The translations under genes were made by a program, and so were the position numbers. A stretch of 20,654 bases of DNA from Pseudomonadota bacterium (lineage in GTDB: Bacteria; Pseudomonadota; Gammaproteobacteria; Xanthomonadales; Rhodanobacteraceae): NCBI GenBank assembly GCA_021777635.1, contig JAJYDI010000011.1, forward strand, positions 1 to 20,654, read 5' to 3'. Below the pieces are notes generated by a model, which was not told the DNA's origin, made no database searches, and saw only the letters and a program-made list of their open reading frames with translations. This document shows, piece after piece, positions 9,111-16,895 of this stretch. Within the stretch, counting starts at the first letter, position 1. Every line of letters begins with the position of its first letter.

Positions 9111-11396
9111 TCAGCCCAGTTCGCCAAGCAGACGATGGGCCTCGTCCTTCTGCGTCTGGCTGCCCTCGGCGAGAACCTCCTCGAGCATGGCACGGGCGCC
9201 ATCGCGGTCACCCATGTCGAGATAGGCCCGGGCCAGATCGAGTTTGGTATCTGCAGGATCGTCGCTGAAGGTTGATGCCGTCGATGCGGCAGGCTGATCC
9301 TCCTTGGCGGCACGGCGCAAGGCATCCTCGTCGCCGAAGTCGAGGGACGGCAGCTCGGGGCCATCGGGTAGATCGCGGCCGGCCAGAGGCGGCTGCGGCG
9401 CGTGCATGCCCGGTGCTGCGACGTCGGCATGCGCCGGCGAGAGGTCGAAATCGAAGCTGTAGCCGGAGGCCGCGAGAGGCTCGCCGTCGCCGACAGCATC
9501 AGGCTTTGCGGGTTCGGCGCTCGGGTCGGGCGCCGTGCCAGCCGCCGGCGAGGCCCGCTCAAACAACGAATGGTGCGGCCTGAGCTCCTCGCCCATTGCC
9601 TCCACGGCCTGCCACTCGGCCGACGCGGGATCGACCTCGGCATGCATCGCTTCGGCGGCGGCCTCGAAACCGGCCACGTCATTGCGGGCGTAGTACAGGC
9701 TCACGAGTTCAAGGTGCAGGCCGGCATCACCCGGATATTCGGCCATTTGCGCACGCAGCGACCGAACCTCGGCATCGCCTTCGTGGTCGGACTCGTCGCC
9801 ACGGTCAAAGGGCGCATCGCCAAACTGGTCGGCAATCGAGCCCGTTGCGGCCGCAGGGGCCGGTGCGCGGCGACGTCCGCGCAAGGCGAGCACCAGCAGG
9901 AGCAGCACGACCGCACCCGCGGTCACCAGAGCCCAGACCTGCAGATACCACGGCTTGGCAACTTCGGTCGCAACGGGCACGGAAGCGACAAGGGGCTTCG
10001 GCTTGACCGCGGCAGGCCTGCTGACGCTGGCGGCGACTGCGGGCCGGACACTGGCGGCGGTGGCCGGCGCGCTGGATGCCGCAGCGACGCTCGCCGCCGG
10101 CGCGGCCGACGAGACGGCCGCAGCAGGCTTGCCGGTGCTGGCGGCTGGCACTGGATTCAATTTTTCTGCTGGGGCCGGCTTGACTGGTGCTGTCGCCGCA
10201 GCGAGTGTCGCCGCGCGGGTCGTACGCGCCTGAGCCAGCTTGCGCTGCAACTCGGCGATCTCGTCGTTCTTCAGCGCCAACAGTTGCTGGTTCTTGCTGT
10301 TGATGCCTTCGACTTCCTTCAGCCGTGCTTTCAGATCCTCGCTCCGCTGGCGCTGGCTAGCCAGCGACTCCTTGCTGCGGGCAAGATCGGCCTTTAACCC
10401 GGCAATGGCCGTGCGACCAGTGCCTCCGACCACCCCCGCGCGCGTGGCCGCACCTTGCCCGGCGCCCGCTGGGGGAACGAGCTGCAAGCGTCCGCCGGCC
10501 GTCGCCGCAGCCATCGCCGCAGGTCGGGAAGCACCGGTCTCCCCGGCACCCGCCAGCAGCGTCGGCTTGGGCGTGGCGCCGCGCCAGTCTTCGATCTGCC
10601 GGCGCACTTCGGCAGCGGCGGCGGTGGCGCTGCGGGCGCTGATCTGCTGAGTGCTGGGAATGCGCAGGATGGCACCGCGCTTGAGTCCGTTGATGTTGCC
10701 GCGCACGAACGCGTCGGGATTCGCCGCCAGCAACGCGACCATCACCTGATTCATGCTGACTTTGCCGTTTGGCCTTACGGCGCGGGCGACCTGGGTCAGG
10801 GTCTGTCCGCTCTTGACCGGACCGTAGGTGTCGCCGGCGACGCGCGGCGCAACCGCGGGCATGGTTGCCGCGGCAGGGGTTGCTGGCGCCGGCACGGCAG
10901 TTGCCGGTACCGCCGCGGCAGCTGCCGGTACTGCGGCCGCGGGCGAGGCCGCGCGTGCGGCGTTCGCGGGGGCTGCGGCAATGGCGGGCCCCGCCGGAGC
11001 GTAATTGGGCGGGTCGAGCAACACCGTGTACTCGCGCAGCAAGCGGCCGTTGGTCCAGTTCACCTGCAGCAGGAAGTCGAGGTAGGGCGCGCGCACCGGA
11101 TCGACCGTGGTGACGCGAATCACGTGCTGGCCGCGGGCGTTGGTGGTGACTGTGAACTGCAGCGGCATCGCCATCTGGTTAAGACTGATCCCGGCGCGCC
11201 TGAAATCCTTGGCTGGCGCCATGCTCACGTGCAGGCTGGCGGCTTCGGCGGGGCTGTCAACCGACAGCGGAATTTCCGCGACCAGTGGCTGGCCCAATTG
11301 CGAGCGGACTTGGATCTGACCCAGGCCCATGGCCAGCAGCGGCGTACTGGTCAAGGCCAGAGCAATCGCCAGCGACAGCTTGTGCTTACAGTTCAT
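9111..11396 (-). CDS. fimV: FimV-like polar hub / pilus assembly protein with LysM domain
   Basis: Inner-membrane protein that, in the FimV family, binds peptidoglycan and organises the cell pole for type IV pilus assembly and twitching. Order in the 761 residues: signal peptide 1-22; FimV N-terminal domain about 24-132 (LGQIQVRSQLGQPLVAEI, then LLREYTVLLDPP); an Ala/Pro-rich linker; LysM-type domain about 191-247 (YGPVKSGQTL...GAILRIP); coiled coil about 332-390; a second Ala/Pro/Val linker; one membrane helix about 486-506; an acidic cytoplasmic region; and the conserved C-terminal TPR-like end (TKLDLARAYLDMGDRDGARAML). ATG 11396 gives a proper signal peptide. It lies between asd and truA. 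The linkers explain the low-complexity DNA at about 10020-10200 and 10850-10980. FimV versus a general TspA/HubP-type protein is a naming choice. Confidence 0.93.
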   Translation of the reverse strand: MNCKHKLSLAIALALTSTPLLAMGLGQIQVRSQLGQPLVAEIPLSVDSPAEAASLHVSMAPAKDFRRAGISLNQMAMPLQFTVTTNARGQHVIRVTTVDPVRAPYLDFLLQVNWTNGRLLREYTVLLDPPNYAPAGPAIAAAPANAARAASPAAAVPAAAAAVPATAVPAPATPAAATMPAVAPRVAGDTYGPVKSGQTLTQVARAVRPNGKVSMNQVMVALLAANPDAFVRGNINGLKRGAILRIPSTQQISARSATAAAAEVRRQIEDWRGATPKPTLLAGAGETGASRPAAMAAATAGGRLQLVPPAGAGQGAATRAGVVGGTGRTAIAGLKADLARSKESLASQRQRSEDLKARLKEVEGINSKNQQLLALKNDEIAELQRKLAQARTTRAATLAAATAPVKPAPAEKLNPVPAASTGKPAAAVSSAAPAASVAAASSAPATAASVRPAVAASVSRPAAVKPKPLVASVPVATEVAKPWYLQVWALVTAGAVVLLLLVLALRGRRRAPAPAAATGSIADQFGDAPFDRGDESDHEGDAEVRSLRAQMAEYPGDAGLHLELVSLYYARNDVAGFEAAAEAMHAEVDPASAEWQAVEAMGEELRPHHSLFERASPAAGTAPDPSAEPAKPDAVGDGEPLAASGYSFDFDLSPAHADVAAPGMHAPQPPLAGRDLPDGPELPSLDFGDEDALRRAAKEDQPAASTASTFSDDPADTKLDLARAYLDMGDRDGARAMLEEVLAEGSQTQKDEAHRLLGELG

Positions 11397-11452
11397 CGCG
11401 TCGAGCCCCCAAGGCAGTGGCCGCCACCGCAGCCGCGCCGGAACTCGACGCG
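11397..11452 (-). promoter_or_regulatory. Inverted repeat in the fimV leader abutting the start codon
   Basis: CGCGTCGAG (11397-11405) and CTCGACGCG (11444-11452) are perfect 9-bp complements. On the minus strand the second arm ends directly against the fimV ATG, covering the space where ribosomes bind. The 38-base interior has its own small hairpin GTGG-CGG-CCAC. The only Shine-Dalgarno-like bases, a G-run, lie just before the second arm. It starts 27 bases after the asd stop, so it could also form an asd 3' end. Confidence 0.5.
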
Positions 11453-11479
11453 ACCTCAGGACGATGTCGCAACTTTAGT

Positions 11480-12508
11480 TCACAAATAGGATTTCACCAA
11501 GAGTTCCGCCACCTGTACCGCATTCAGGGCAGCGCCTTTGCGGATGTTGTCGGCGACAACCCACAGGTCCAGTCCGCGCGGGTGCGAAATATCCTCGCGC
11601 ACACGGCCTACATAAACGGGATCGGTACCGGCGGCATGGGTCACCGGCGTGGGGTAGCCCCCTGCGACACGTTCGTCGACCAACACCACGCCAGGTGCGC
11701 CCTGCAGCAGCTCGCGAGCATGGGCGACACTGATCTTGTCGCGTGTCTCGATGTGCACGGCCTCGGCGTGGCCGTAGAACACCGGCACGCGCACCGCCGT
11801 CGGGTTCACACGGATCGAATCGTCCTCGAGGATCTTGCGCGTCTCCCAAACCATCTTCATTTCTTCCTTGGTGTAGCCGTTGTCCTGGAAGACGTCGATG
11901 TGCGGGATCAGGTTGAAGGCGATCTGCAGCGGAAACTTGGACGGCTGGACGCTTTGGAAGCTGAGCATCGCCGCGGTCTGCCGACCCAGTTCCTCCATAC
12001 CCGAGCGCCCGGCACCCGAGACCGACTGGTAGGTGGCGACATTGATGCGCTCGATGCCGACCGCGCGATGGATCGGGGCCAACGCTACCAGCATCTGCAT
12101 GGTCGAACAGTTGGGGTTCGCGATGATTCCGTGGCGCGTGTACTGCGCAATCGCGTGCGGGTTGACCTCGCTGACTACCAGCGGGATGTCGTCGCGATAG
12201 CGGAACTCGGACGTATTGTCGATTACCACCGCGCCGGCCGCCGCCGCGCGCGGTGCGTGCTCGCGGCTGACCGCGCCGCCGGCCGAGAAGAACGCGATGT
12301 CGACGCCGGCGAAATCGCACCCGGCAAGATCGCGCACGGTGAGGCGCCGGCCGCCGAAGCTGATCGTCTCGCCGGCCGACCGCGCGCTGGCCAGCGGCAG
12401 CAGCTCGCCCACTGGAAACGCGCGCTCGGCGAGGATTTGCAGCAGGGTCTCGCCGACGGCGCCGGTGGCGCCGACCATGGCGACGGTGTAGCGGTCTTTC
12501 TTGCTCAT
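11480..12508 (-). CDS. asd: Aspartate-semialdehyde dehydrogenase
   Basis: Reduces L-aspartyl-4-phosphate with NADPH to aspartate semialdehyde, the branch point to lysine/diaminopimelate, methionine and threonine. It has 342 residues, near the length of the bacterial group resembling Gram-positive/Vibrio Asd2-type enzymes and shorter than the E. coli form. The NADP-binding GATGAVG (13-19) is present. The catalytic cysteine is C134 in NPNCSTMQM, and a conserved histidine is H247 in VPVFYGHAEAVH. ATG 12508 gives a direct start into the Rossmann strand. No clear Shine-Dalgarno is visible. It is 102 bases after aroC and 83 bases before fimV, all on one strand; Asd supplies diaminopimelate for peptidoglycan, and FimV binds peptidoglycan, but a functional link is only inference. 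Confidence 0.98.
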   Translation of the reverse strand: MSKKDRYTVAMVGATGAVGETLLQILAERAFPVGELLPLASARSAGETISFGGRRLTVRDLAGCDFAGVDIAFFSAGGAVSREHAPRAAAAGAVVIDNTSEFRYRDDIPLVVSEVNPHAIAQYTRHGIIANPNCSTMQMLVALAPIHRAVGIERINVATYQSVSGAGRSGMEELGRQTAAMLSFQSVQPSKFPLQIAFNLIPHIDVFQDNGYTKEEMKMVWETRKILEDDSIRVNPTAVRVPVFYGHAEAVHIETRDKISVAHARELLQGAPGVVLVDERVAGGYPTPVTHAAGTDPVYVGRVREDISHPRGLDLWVVADNIRKGAALNAVQVAELLVKSYL

Positions 12509-12610
12509 GCGGGGACTCGGGTTCGGCAGAAGGCGGAGTTGGGCTTCGGGGATAATGGCCGTGTGCGGGACGCTGGTCGTCAGGCGCGGGCAGGAACGTC
12601 GACGCTGTCC

Positions 12611-13705
12611 TCAGCCACCCGGGATGCGCGGCGTAACGGGCCCGACATCGCCGCACTGCGCGCGGTGGCGCAATGCCTGATCCATCAGCACCAGTGCCAC
12701 CATCGCCTCAGCGATCGGCGTGGCGCGGATGCCGACGCAGGGATCGTGGCGGCCGGTGGTGACGACCTCGATCGCCTCGCCGCGCAGGTTCACGCTGCGC
12801 CCTGGAATGCGGATGCTGGACGTCGGCTTCAGCGCGATCGAGCAGATCACCGGCTGACCGGTGCTGATGCCGCCGAGGATGCCGCCGGCATGGTTGGACA
12901 GGAACCGCTCGGGCGTTATCTCGTCGCGATGGCGGCTCCCGCGCTGCGCGACTGCCGCGAAACCGGCGCCGATTTCCACGCCCTTGACCGCGTTGATGCT
13001 CATCAGGGCCGCCGCCAGATCAGCGTCGAGCTTGCCGTAGATCGGCTCGCCCCAGCCCGGCGGCACGCCGTCCGCAACTACGGTCACACGCGCGCCGACC
13101 GAATCGCCAGCCTTGCGCAACGTGTCCATGGCCGATTCGAGCTCGGCCACCTGCGCGGCGTCCGGCCAGAAGAACGCATTCTGCTCGACCACGTCCCAGT
13201 CGAAGCCCTGAGGCGTGATCTCGCCCAGCTGCGCGAGATAGCCGCGCACGCGCACGCCGTGGCGCTCTCCCAGCCACTTCTTGGCGATCACCCCGGCTGC
13301 CACGCGCATGGTCGTTTCGCGCGCCGAACTGCGGCCGCCACCGCGCGGATCGCGGATGCCGTACTTGTGCCAGTAGGTGTAATCGGCGTGCGCAGGTCGG
13401 AAGCTCTCGAGCAGGTCGTCATAGTCACGCGCGCGCGCGTCGGTGTTGCGGATCAGCAGCGCAATCGGCGTGCCGGTGGTGCGCCCCATGTACAGTCCAG
13501 AAAGAATCTCGACGGCGTCGGTCTCGCGTCGCTGCGAAGTGTGGCGGGTACGTCCGCTGGCGCGGCGCGCCAGATCGGCGGCGAAATCCCCGGCGTCCAG
13601 TGCCAGCCCCGGCGGGCAGCCGTCGATCACGCACCCGATTGCCGGCCCGTGGCTCTCGCCGAAGGTGGTGACCGCAAACAGCGTGCCCGAGGTGTTTCCG
13701 GCCAT
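12611..13705 (-). CDS. aroC: Chorismate synthase
   Basis: FMN-dependent anti-1,4-elimination of phosphate from EPSP gives chorismate, the last common step to the aromatic amino acids. It has 364 residues. Family signatures are [16 protein letters not shown] (from residue 16, with H19), [20 protein letters not shown], and the downstream [13 protein letters not shown]. The C-terminal half has [14 protein letters not shown] and [21 protein letters not shown] 13705 is well supported by GAGGAGGG (13712-13719) six bases upstream; this Shine-Dalgarno overlaps the prmB stop, so the two genes are probably co-translated. Chorismate feeds the trp genes further along the same strand. Confidence 0.99.
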   Translation of the reverse strand: MAGNTSGTLFAVTTFGESHGPAIGCVIDGCPPGLALDAGDFAADLARRASGRTRHTSQRRETDAVEILSGLYMGRTTGTPIALLIRNTDARARDYDDLLESFRPAHADYTYWHKYGIRDPRGGGRSSARETTMRVAAGVIAKKWLGERHGVRVRGYLAQLGEITPQGFDWDVVEQNAFFWPDAAQVAELESAMDTLRKAGDSVGARVTVVADGVPPGWGEPIYGKLDADLAAALMSINAVKGVEIGAGFAAVAQRGSRHRDEITPERFLSNHAGGILGGISTGQPVICSIALKPTSSIRIPGRSVNLRGEAIEVVTTGRHDPCVGIRATPIAEAMVALVLMDQALRHRAQCGDVGPVTPRIPGG

Positions 13706-13717
13706 GGCGAGCCCTCC

Positions 13718-14635
13718 TCAGCGACCCACTGCGGCGGCGCGGATTGCCGCCGCGTGATCGACCAGTGTCACCCGATCGACCAAGAACACACCCATTGGTC
13801 CAACCTTGAATTCCAGCCAGACTAACGGGATCTGGGGCAATAAGGCGGTGAGCGCGCCCTCGCTCTCCCCGACCTCGACGATCAGCAGGCCGTCGCCGCT
13901 CAGATGGTCTGCGGCGTCGCGCAGGATGCGCAGCACGAGGTCGAGACCATCTCGGCCCGCCGTCAGCCCCAGCCGGGGTTCGTGTGCGTACTCGGCCGGC
14001 ATCGCGGCGTACTCGGCCTCGGTGACGTAGGGCGGGTTGGAAACAATCAGGTCGTAGCGCTCGCCGGGCAAGGCCGCGAACAGGTCCGATCGCAGCGCGC
14101 GTACGCGCTCTTCGACGTGCTGGAAGGCAATGTTTTCGCGCGCCAGCGCCAGCGCATCCGCACTGATGTCGGCGATGTCCACCTGCCATGCCGGTTGATG
14201 CACGGCCATGGCAATACCGATGCAGCCCGAGCCGGTACACAGATCCAGCGCGCGCCCGATCTCGCGCCCCTCGAGCCATGGCGAGAATCCGGCCTCGATC
14301 AGCTCGGCGATTGGCGAACGCGGCACCAGCGCGCGCGGATCGGACTTGAACTTGAGTCCAGCGAACCAGGCCTCACCGACCAGATAGGCGGCCGGCACCC
14401 GCTCGCTGATACGGCGTTCGATCAGCGCCAGCACGCGCGCGCGCTCGGCCTGCGTGAGCCGCGCCGCGCCGTAGGCCGGCGGCAGATCGGGCGGCAGGTG
14501 CAGACTGGAAAGAACCAGATGCGTGGCCTCGTCCAGCGGATTGTCATGACTGTGGCCGAAACTCAGCCCGGCGGCGGCGAAGCGGGTCGCGCCGTAGCGG
14601 ATGAAATCGAGGATGCTGACGAGGGCGTCGGTCAC
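13718..14635 (-). CDS. prmB: 50S ribosomal protein uL3 N5-glutamine methyltransferase PrmB
   Basis: SAM-dependent methyltransferase that methylates the conserved glutamine of ribosomal protein L3 during ribosome assembly. It has 305 residues with the PrmB-specific N-terminus (SILDFIRYGATRFAAAGLSF and HSHDNPLDEA) that distinguishes it from PrmC. The SAM motif is LDLCTGSGCIGIA (133-138 core), and the substrate-glutamine motif is NPPY at 200-203. The start is GTG 14635; the open frame continues about 340 bases further but over the divergent sco1 gene and without similarity. No Shine-Dalgarno is seen. A candidate -10 lies 24 bases upstream. The stop is 12 bases from aroC, a frequent neighbour of prmB. 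Confidence 0.96.
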   Translation of the reverse strand: MTDALVSILDFIRYGATRFAAAGLSFGHSHDNPLDEATHLVLSSLHLPPDLPPAYGAARLTQAERARVLALIERRISERVPAAYLVGEAWFAGLKFKSDPRALVPRSPIAELIEAGFSPWLEGREIGRALDLCTGSGCIGIAMAVHQPAWQVDIADISADALALARENIAFQHVEERVRALRSDLFAALPGERYDLIVSNPPYVTEAEYAAMPAEYAHEPRLGLTAGRDGLDLVLRILRDAADHLSGDGLLIVEVGESEGALTALLPQIPLVWLEFKVGPMGVFLVDRVTLVDHAAAIRAAAVGR

Positions 14636-14658
14636 GAAGTGGGCCGGGCAAAGCGCGA

Positions 14659-14664
14659 AGTATA
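14659..14664 (-). promoter_or_regulatory. Candidate -10 element for prmB
   Basis: The minus strand reads TATACT, five of six matches to TATAAT. A transcript would start near 14652, giving a leader of about 17 bases before the prmB GTG. No good -35 is found at 17 bases upstream. It lies back-to-back with the sco1 promoter in a 56-base divergent gap. Confidence 0.4.
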
Positions 14665-14679
14665 GCGATCCGCGGCCGC

Positions 14680-14685
14680 TATAAT
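14680..14685 (+). promoter_or_regulatory. Perfect -10 box for the SCO1 gene, predicting a leaderless mRNA
   Basis: TATAAT ends six bases before the ATG at 14692, the distance at which transcription normally starts. The A of ATG would therefore be at or next to +1. No -35 match and no TG extension are present, so an activator or a chance match remains possible. Confidence 0.5.
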
Positions 14686-14691
14686 TCCGCG

Positions 14692-15336
14692 ATGCACACC
14701 CATCGTCATGCCGGTCGCGTCCCGGTTTTCCTGCTCGTCGTCCTCGCCGCCATCGCAGCCGGGCTGGGACTGTGGCTGGGGCTGCGCAGCCACGCGCCGC
14801 CGCAGCCACCGCCGATGCAGTCCGCGCAGGTCTATCCGCAGCCACGCCCGCTGCCAGCTTTTTCGCTGACGCAGAGCGACGGCATGCCCCTGACCGCAGC
14901 CGACTGGCAGGGCCGGTACACACTTTTGTTCTTCGGCTACACCCGGTGCCCGGACATCTGTCCGACCACGCTCGCAACCCTGCATCGGGCCTTGCAGGCG
15001 CTGCGCGCGAAGGGGTTGGGCGGACAGGTGCAAGTCGAATTCATCTCGGTCGACCCGCAGCGCGATACCCTGCCCCGCCTGGCGGCCTACGTGCACGCCT
15101 TCGATCCGCAGTTTGTCGGGGCCATCGGGCCCGATGCGCAGCTGCAGCCGCTGACGCGCGCTCTGGGTATCGTCTATGCGCGAACCCCGGACGGGCACGG
15201 CGGCGAGCGGGTCGATCACAGCGACGCGGTGGTGCTGGTCGACCCGCGGGGACGCGAACTGGCTGTGTTCCTGCCGCCGCTGCGCGCCGACGCCATCGCC
15301 CATGATCTCGCCCACCTGATCGCCTGGCGTCGCTGA
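14692..15336 (+). CDS. SCO1/SenC/PrrC family copper chaperone (thioredoxin fold)
   Basis: Membrane-anchored periplasmic thioredoxin-fold protein; the family delivers copper to the CuA site of cytochrome c oxidase or acts as a thiol reductant. In 214 residues there is one N-terminal membrane anchor (about 11-31), then the domain from about 52. The copper ligands are C86 and C90 in TRCPDICP and H176 in VDHSDAV. FISVDPQRDT is a family block. ATG 14692 lies only six bases after a perfect TATAAT and has no room for a Shine-Dalgarno. The stop overlaps the psd start as TGATG. No oxidase genes are in the window, but ccmAB downstream shows cytochrome c is made. Confidence 0.93.
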   Translation: MHTHRHAGRVPVFLLVVLAAIAAGLGLWLGLRSHAPPQPPPMQSAQVYPQPRPLPAFSLTQSDGMPLTAADWQGRYTLLFFGYTRCPDICPTTLATLHRALQALRAKGLGGQVQVEFISVDPQRDTLPRLAAYVHAFDPQFVGAIGPDAQLQPLTRALGIVYARTPDGHGGERVDHSDAVVLVDPRGRELAVFLPPLRADAIAHDLAHLIAWRR

Positions 15337-16214
15337 TGCGCCTGGCTGCTTTGCAGATGCTGCTGCCACATCGCGCCCTCAGCGCGATCGTGCGGCACGC
15401 GGCGCGCTGGACATGGTCGCCGTGGAAGACGCTGCTGATCCGGCAGGTCGTGCGCCGCTACCGCGTCGATCTCGACGAGGCCGCGCAACCCGACCCGGAC
15501 GCCTATGCGCATTTCGATGCTTTCTTCACCCGCGCCCTGAAACCCGGTGCGCGACCGATCGCATCCGATCCATCCGCCGTGCTCTGCCCTGCCGACGGAC
15601 GCATCAGCGAGGCTGGCCAGATCAGCGCGGATCGTCTGCTGCAGGCCAAGGGCCGCGAGTTCACCGTCGCCGAGCTGCTGGCCGATCAATCGACGGCGGA
15701 CGCCTATCACGACGGTGCGTTCGTCACCGTGTACCTGTCGCCACGCGACTACCACCGCGTCCACATGCCGCTGGATGGAACCTTGGTCGAGACCATGCAT
15801 GTACCGGGTCGCTTGTTCAGCGTGGCACCGTCCGCGGTTACCGCGATTCCGCGACTGTTCGCCCGCAACGAACGGCTAGCCTGCCATTTCGAGGGCCCAT
15901 GCGGTCCGTTCGCCGTCGTAATGGTCGGCGCGCTGCTGGTGTCGGGCGTGGAAACCGTCTGGGGCGGCATGCAGATCCCGCCCTACGCGCGTCGAATCGT
16001 GCGCAGGGACTGGCGTGACCGGGGCATGCGCCTGTCGCGTGGCACCGAGATGGCCCGCTTCCATATGGGCTCGACGGTGATCGTGCTGCTGCCCACCGGT
16101 GCCGCCAGGTTGGCCGGCCACCTCGTCCCTCGGCACCAGGTACGGGTCGGAGAGGACATTGGCCGCCTGTCGGAAACCATCTTCCCAACCCCCGGACGAG
16201 CCACCACAATGTGA
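15336..16214 (+). CDS. psd: Phosphatidylserine decarboxylase proenzyme
   Basis: Pyruvoyl enzyme at the inner membrane that decarboxylates phosphatidylserine to phosphatidylethanolamine. It is made as a 292-residue proenzyme that cuts itself between G245 and S246, S246 becoming the pyruvoyl group. The site reads FHMGSTVIVLLP, so the common LGST is here MGST, with the cleaved G-S kept. The residues that assist self-cleavage are visible: D87 in CPADGRIS, H143 in DYHRVHMPLDG. The amphipathic N-terminus is typical. ATG 15336 shares its A with the sco1 TGA, so psd is probably translated by coupling. A hairpin starts two bases after its stop. Confidence 0.96.
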   Translation: MRLAALQMLLPHRALSAIVRHAARWTWSPWKTLLIRQVVRRYRVDLDEAAQPDPDAYAHFDAFFTRALKPGARPIASDPSAVLCPADGRISEAGQISADRLLQAKGREFTVAELLADQSTADAYHDGAFVTVYLSPRDYHRVHMPLDGTLVETMHVPGRLFSVAPSAVTAIPRLFARNERLACHFEGPCGPFAVVMVGALLVSGVETVWGGMQIPPYARRIVRRDWRDRGMRLSRGTEMARFHMGSTVIVLLPTGAARLAGHLVPRHQVRVGEDIGRLSETIFPTPGRATTM

Positions 16215-16215
16215 C

Positions 16216-16242
16216 GGGGAGCGTCATTTCGAGACGCTGCCC
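16216..16242 (+). terminator. Hairpin immediately after psd
   Basis: AGCGTC (16220-16225) and GACGCT (16233-16238) pair perfectly around a seven-base loop. Across a single G/G mismatch the stem extends by GGG/CCC. It begins two bases after the psd stop. No U-tract follows, so Rho-independent termination is not assured. Confidence 0.45.
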
Positions 16243-16245
16243 ATG

Positions 16246-16273
16246 CTGAAACATTCCCGGGGGAGGCTATGCT
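16246..16273 (+). promoter_or_regulatory. Weak candidate promoter for the unrecognised gene at 16335
   Basis: CTGAAA (16246-16251), a 16-base spacer and TATGCT (16268-16273) resemble a sigma-70 promoter at four of six positions each. It sits right after the psd hairpin and would give a leader of about 55 bases. Confidence 0.3.
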
Positions 16274-16334
16274 GCACACGCCGCGAGAGTCGACTGAGCC
16301 GCTGTCGCAGCAGCAGCCACCTAGGGGGAAGATC

Positions 16335-16778
16335 ATGCGTCTGGTTACCCGCATCGTCGCCAAGAGCCGGGCCATCCGCCTGGCACGCCAGCTGCGCGAC
16401 GTCGAAACCGCGATGAACGCCCTGCCGCTCGGCGCTCGGCGCCAGCTGGCTCTGTTGGCGATGAAGGAGTTCGCCAATGCCTCGCGATGCGAGTTCCCGC
16501 ACCTGTATGGTTCCCCGCCGGAACAGAAATACCTGCCTTGGGGCGGCGGCGCCGACATCGGCCACGAGCGGACACGCTCAGACAACCCGCAGATGCGCAT
16601 GCGCGGAATTGCGCTTTGGCTGGCGGTAGCCTTTCACGAAACCCGCGATGCGCCGACCAGCGACCTGCAGATGCTGCATCGCAATCTGCTGCGGGTGATG
16701 CGCCAGCTCAAGGAAAGCGCCTCCAGCGCGCCGGCCGATCCTGTTGCGTCGTGGGCAACCCGTCACGCAGCGGCCTGA
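16335..16778 (+). CDS. Hypothetical protein, 147 residues
   Basis: I do not recognise this protein. ATG 16335 is chosen over the in-frame ATG 16269 because AGGGGGA (16323-16329) sits five bases before it, one of the best ribosome binding sites in the window. The N-terminus is basic and helix-forming (MRLVTRIVAKSRAIRLARQL). A Pro/Gly-rich middle (YGSPPEQKYLPWGGGAD) is followed by a hydrophobic stretch IALWLAVAFHE, too short for a sure membrane helix, and a basic helical tail. There is no signal peptide and no metal-binding cysteine pair. It stands alone between psd and the convergent mltD, after its own possible promoter. Codon use is like its neighbours, which supports a real gene; function is unknown. 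Confidence 0.72.
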   Translation: MRLVTRIVAKSRAIRLARQLRDVETAMNALPLGARRQLALLAMKEFANASRCEFPHLYGSPPEQKYLPWGGGADIGHERTRSDNPQMRMRGIALWLAVAFHETRDAPTSDLQMLHRNLLRVMRQLKESASSAPADPVASWATRHAAA

Positions 16779-16790
16779 AGCGCAAGTAGT

Positions 16791-16843
16791 CAGACCCCGG
16801 ACTTTGCGATCTTCGCGTCTCTGACGGGGCTGCACCGGGTCTG
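16791..16843. other. Imperfect inverted repeat between convergent genes
   Basis: CAGACCCCGG (16791-16800) pairs with CCGGGTCTG (16835-16843) apart from one extra C. A small GCGA-TCT-TCGC hairpin lies inside. It fills the 117-base gap between the unrecognised gene and mltD and could act as a bidirectional terminator, but no U-tract is visible on either side. Confidence 0.35.
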
Positions 16844-16895
16844 GCGAGAGGGCCTCGGAACGTGGCTCCGGGAAGTGAAGGGCGGGCCCGTCCGC

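Noticed and set aside
10020..10980. GC-rich, repeat-like DNA
   Set aside because: It encodes the Ala/Pro/Val linkers flanking the LysM and coiled-coil parts of FimV; no exact tandem unit is seen.
11285..13825. An 846-codon open frame on the plus strand across fimV, asd and aroC
   Set aside because: It runs antisense to three unmistakable enzymes, shows no domain, and is rich in Arg/His/Asp/Ala as expected when G/C-ending codons are read from the other strand.
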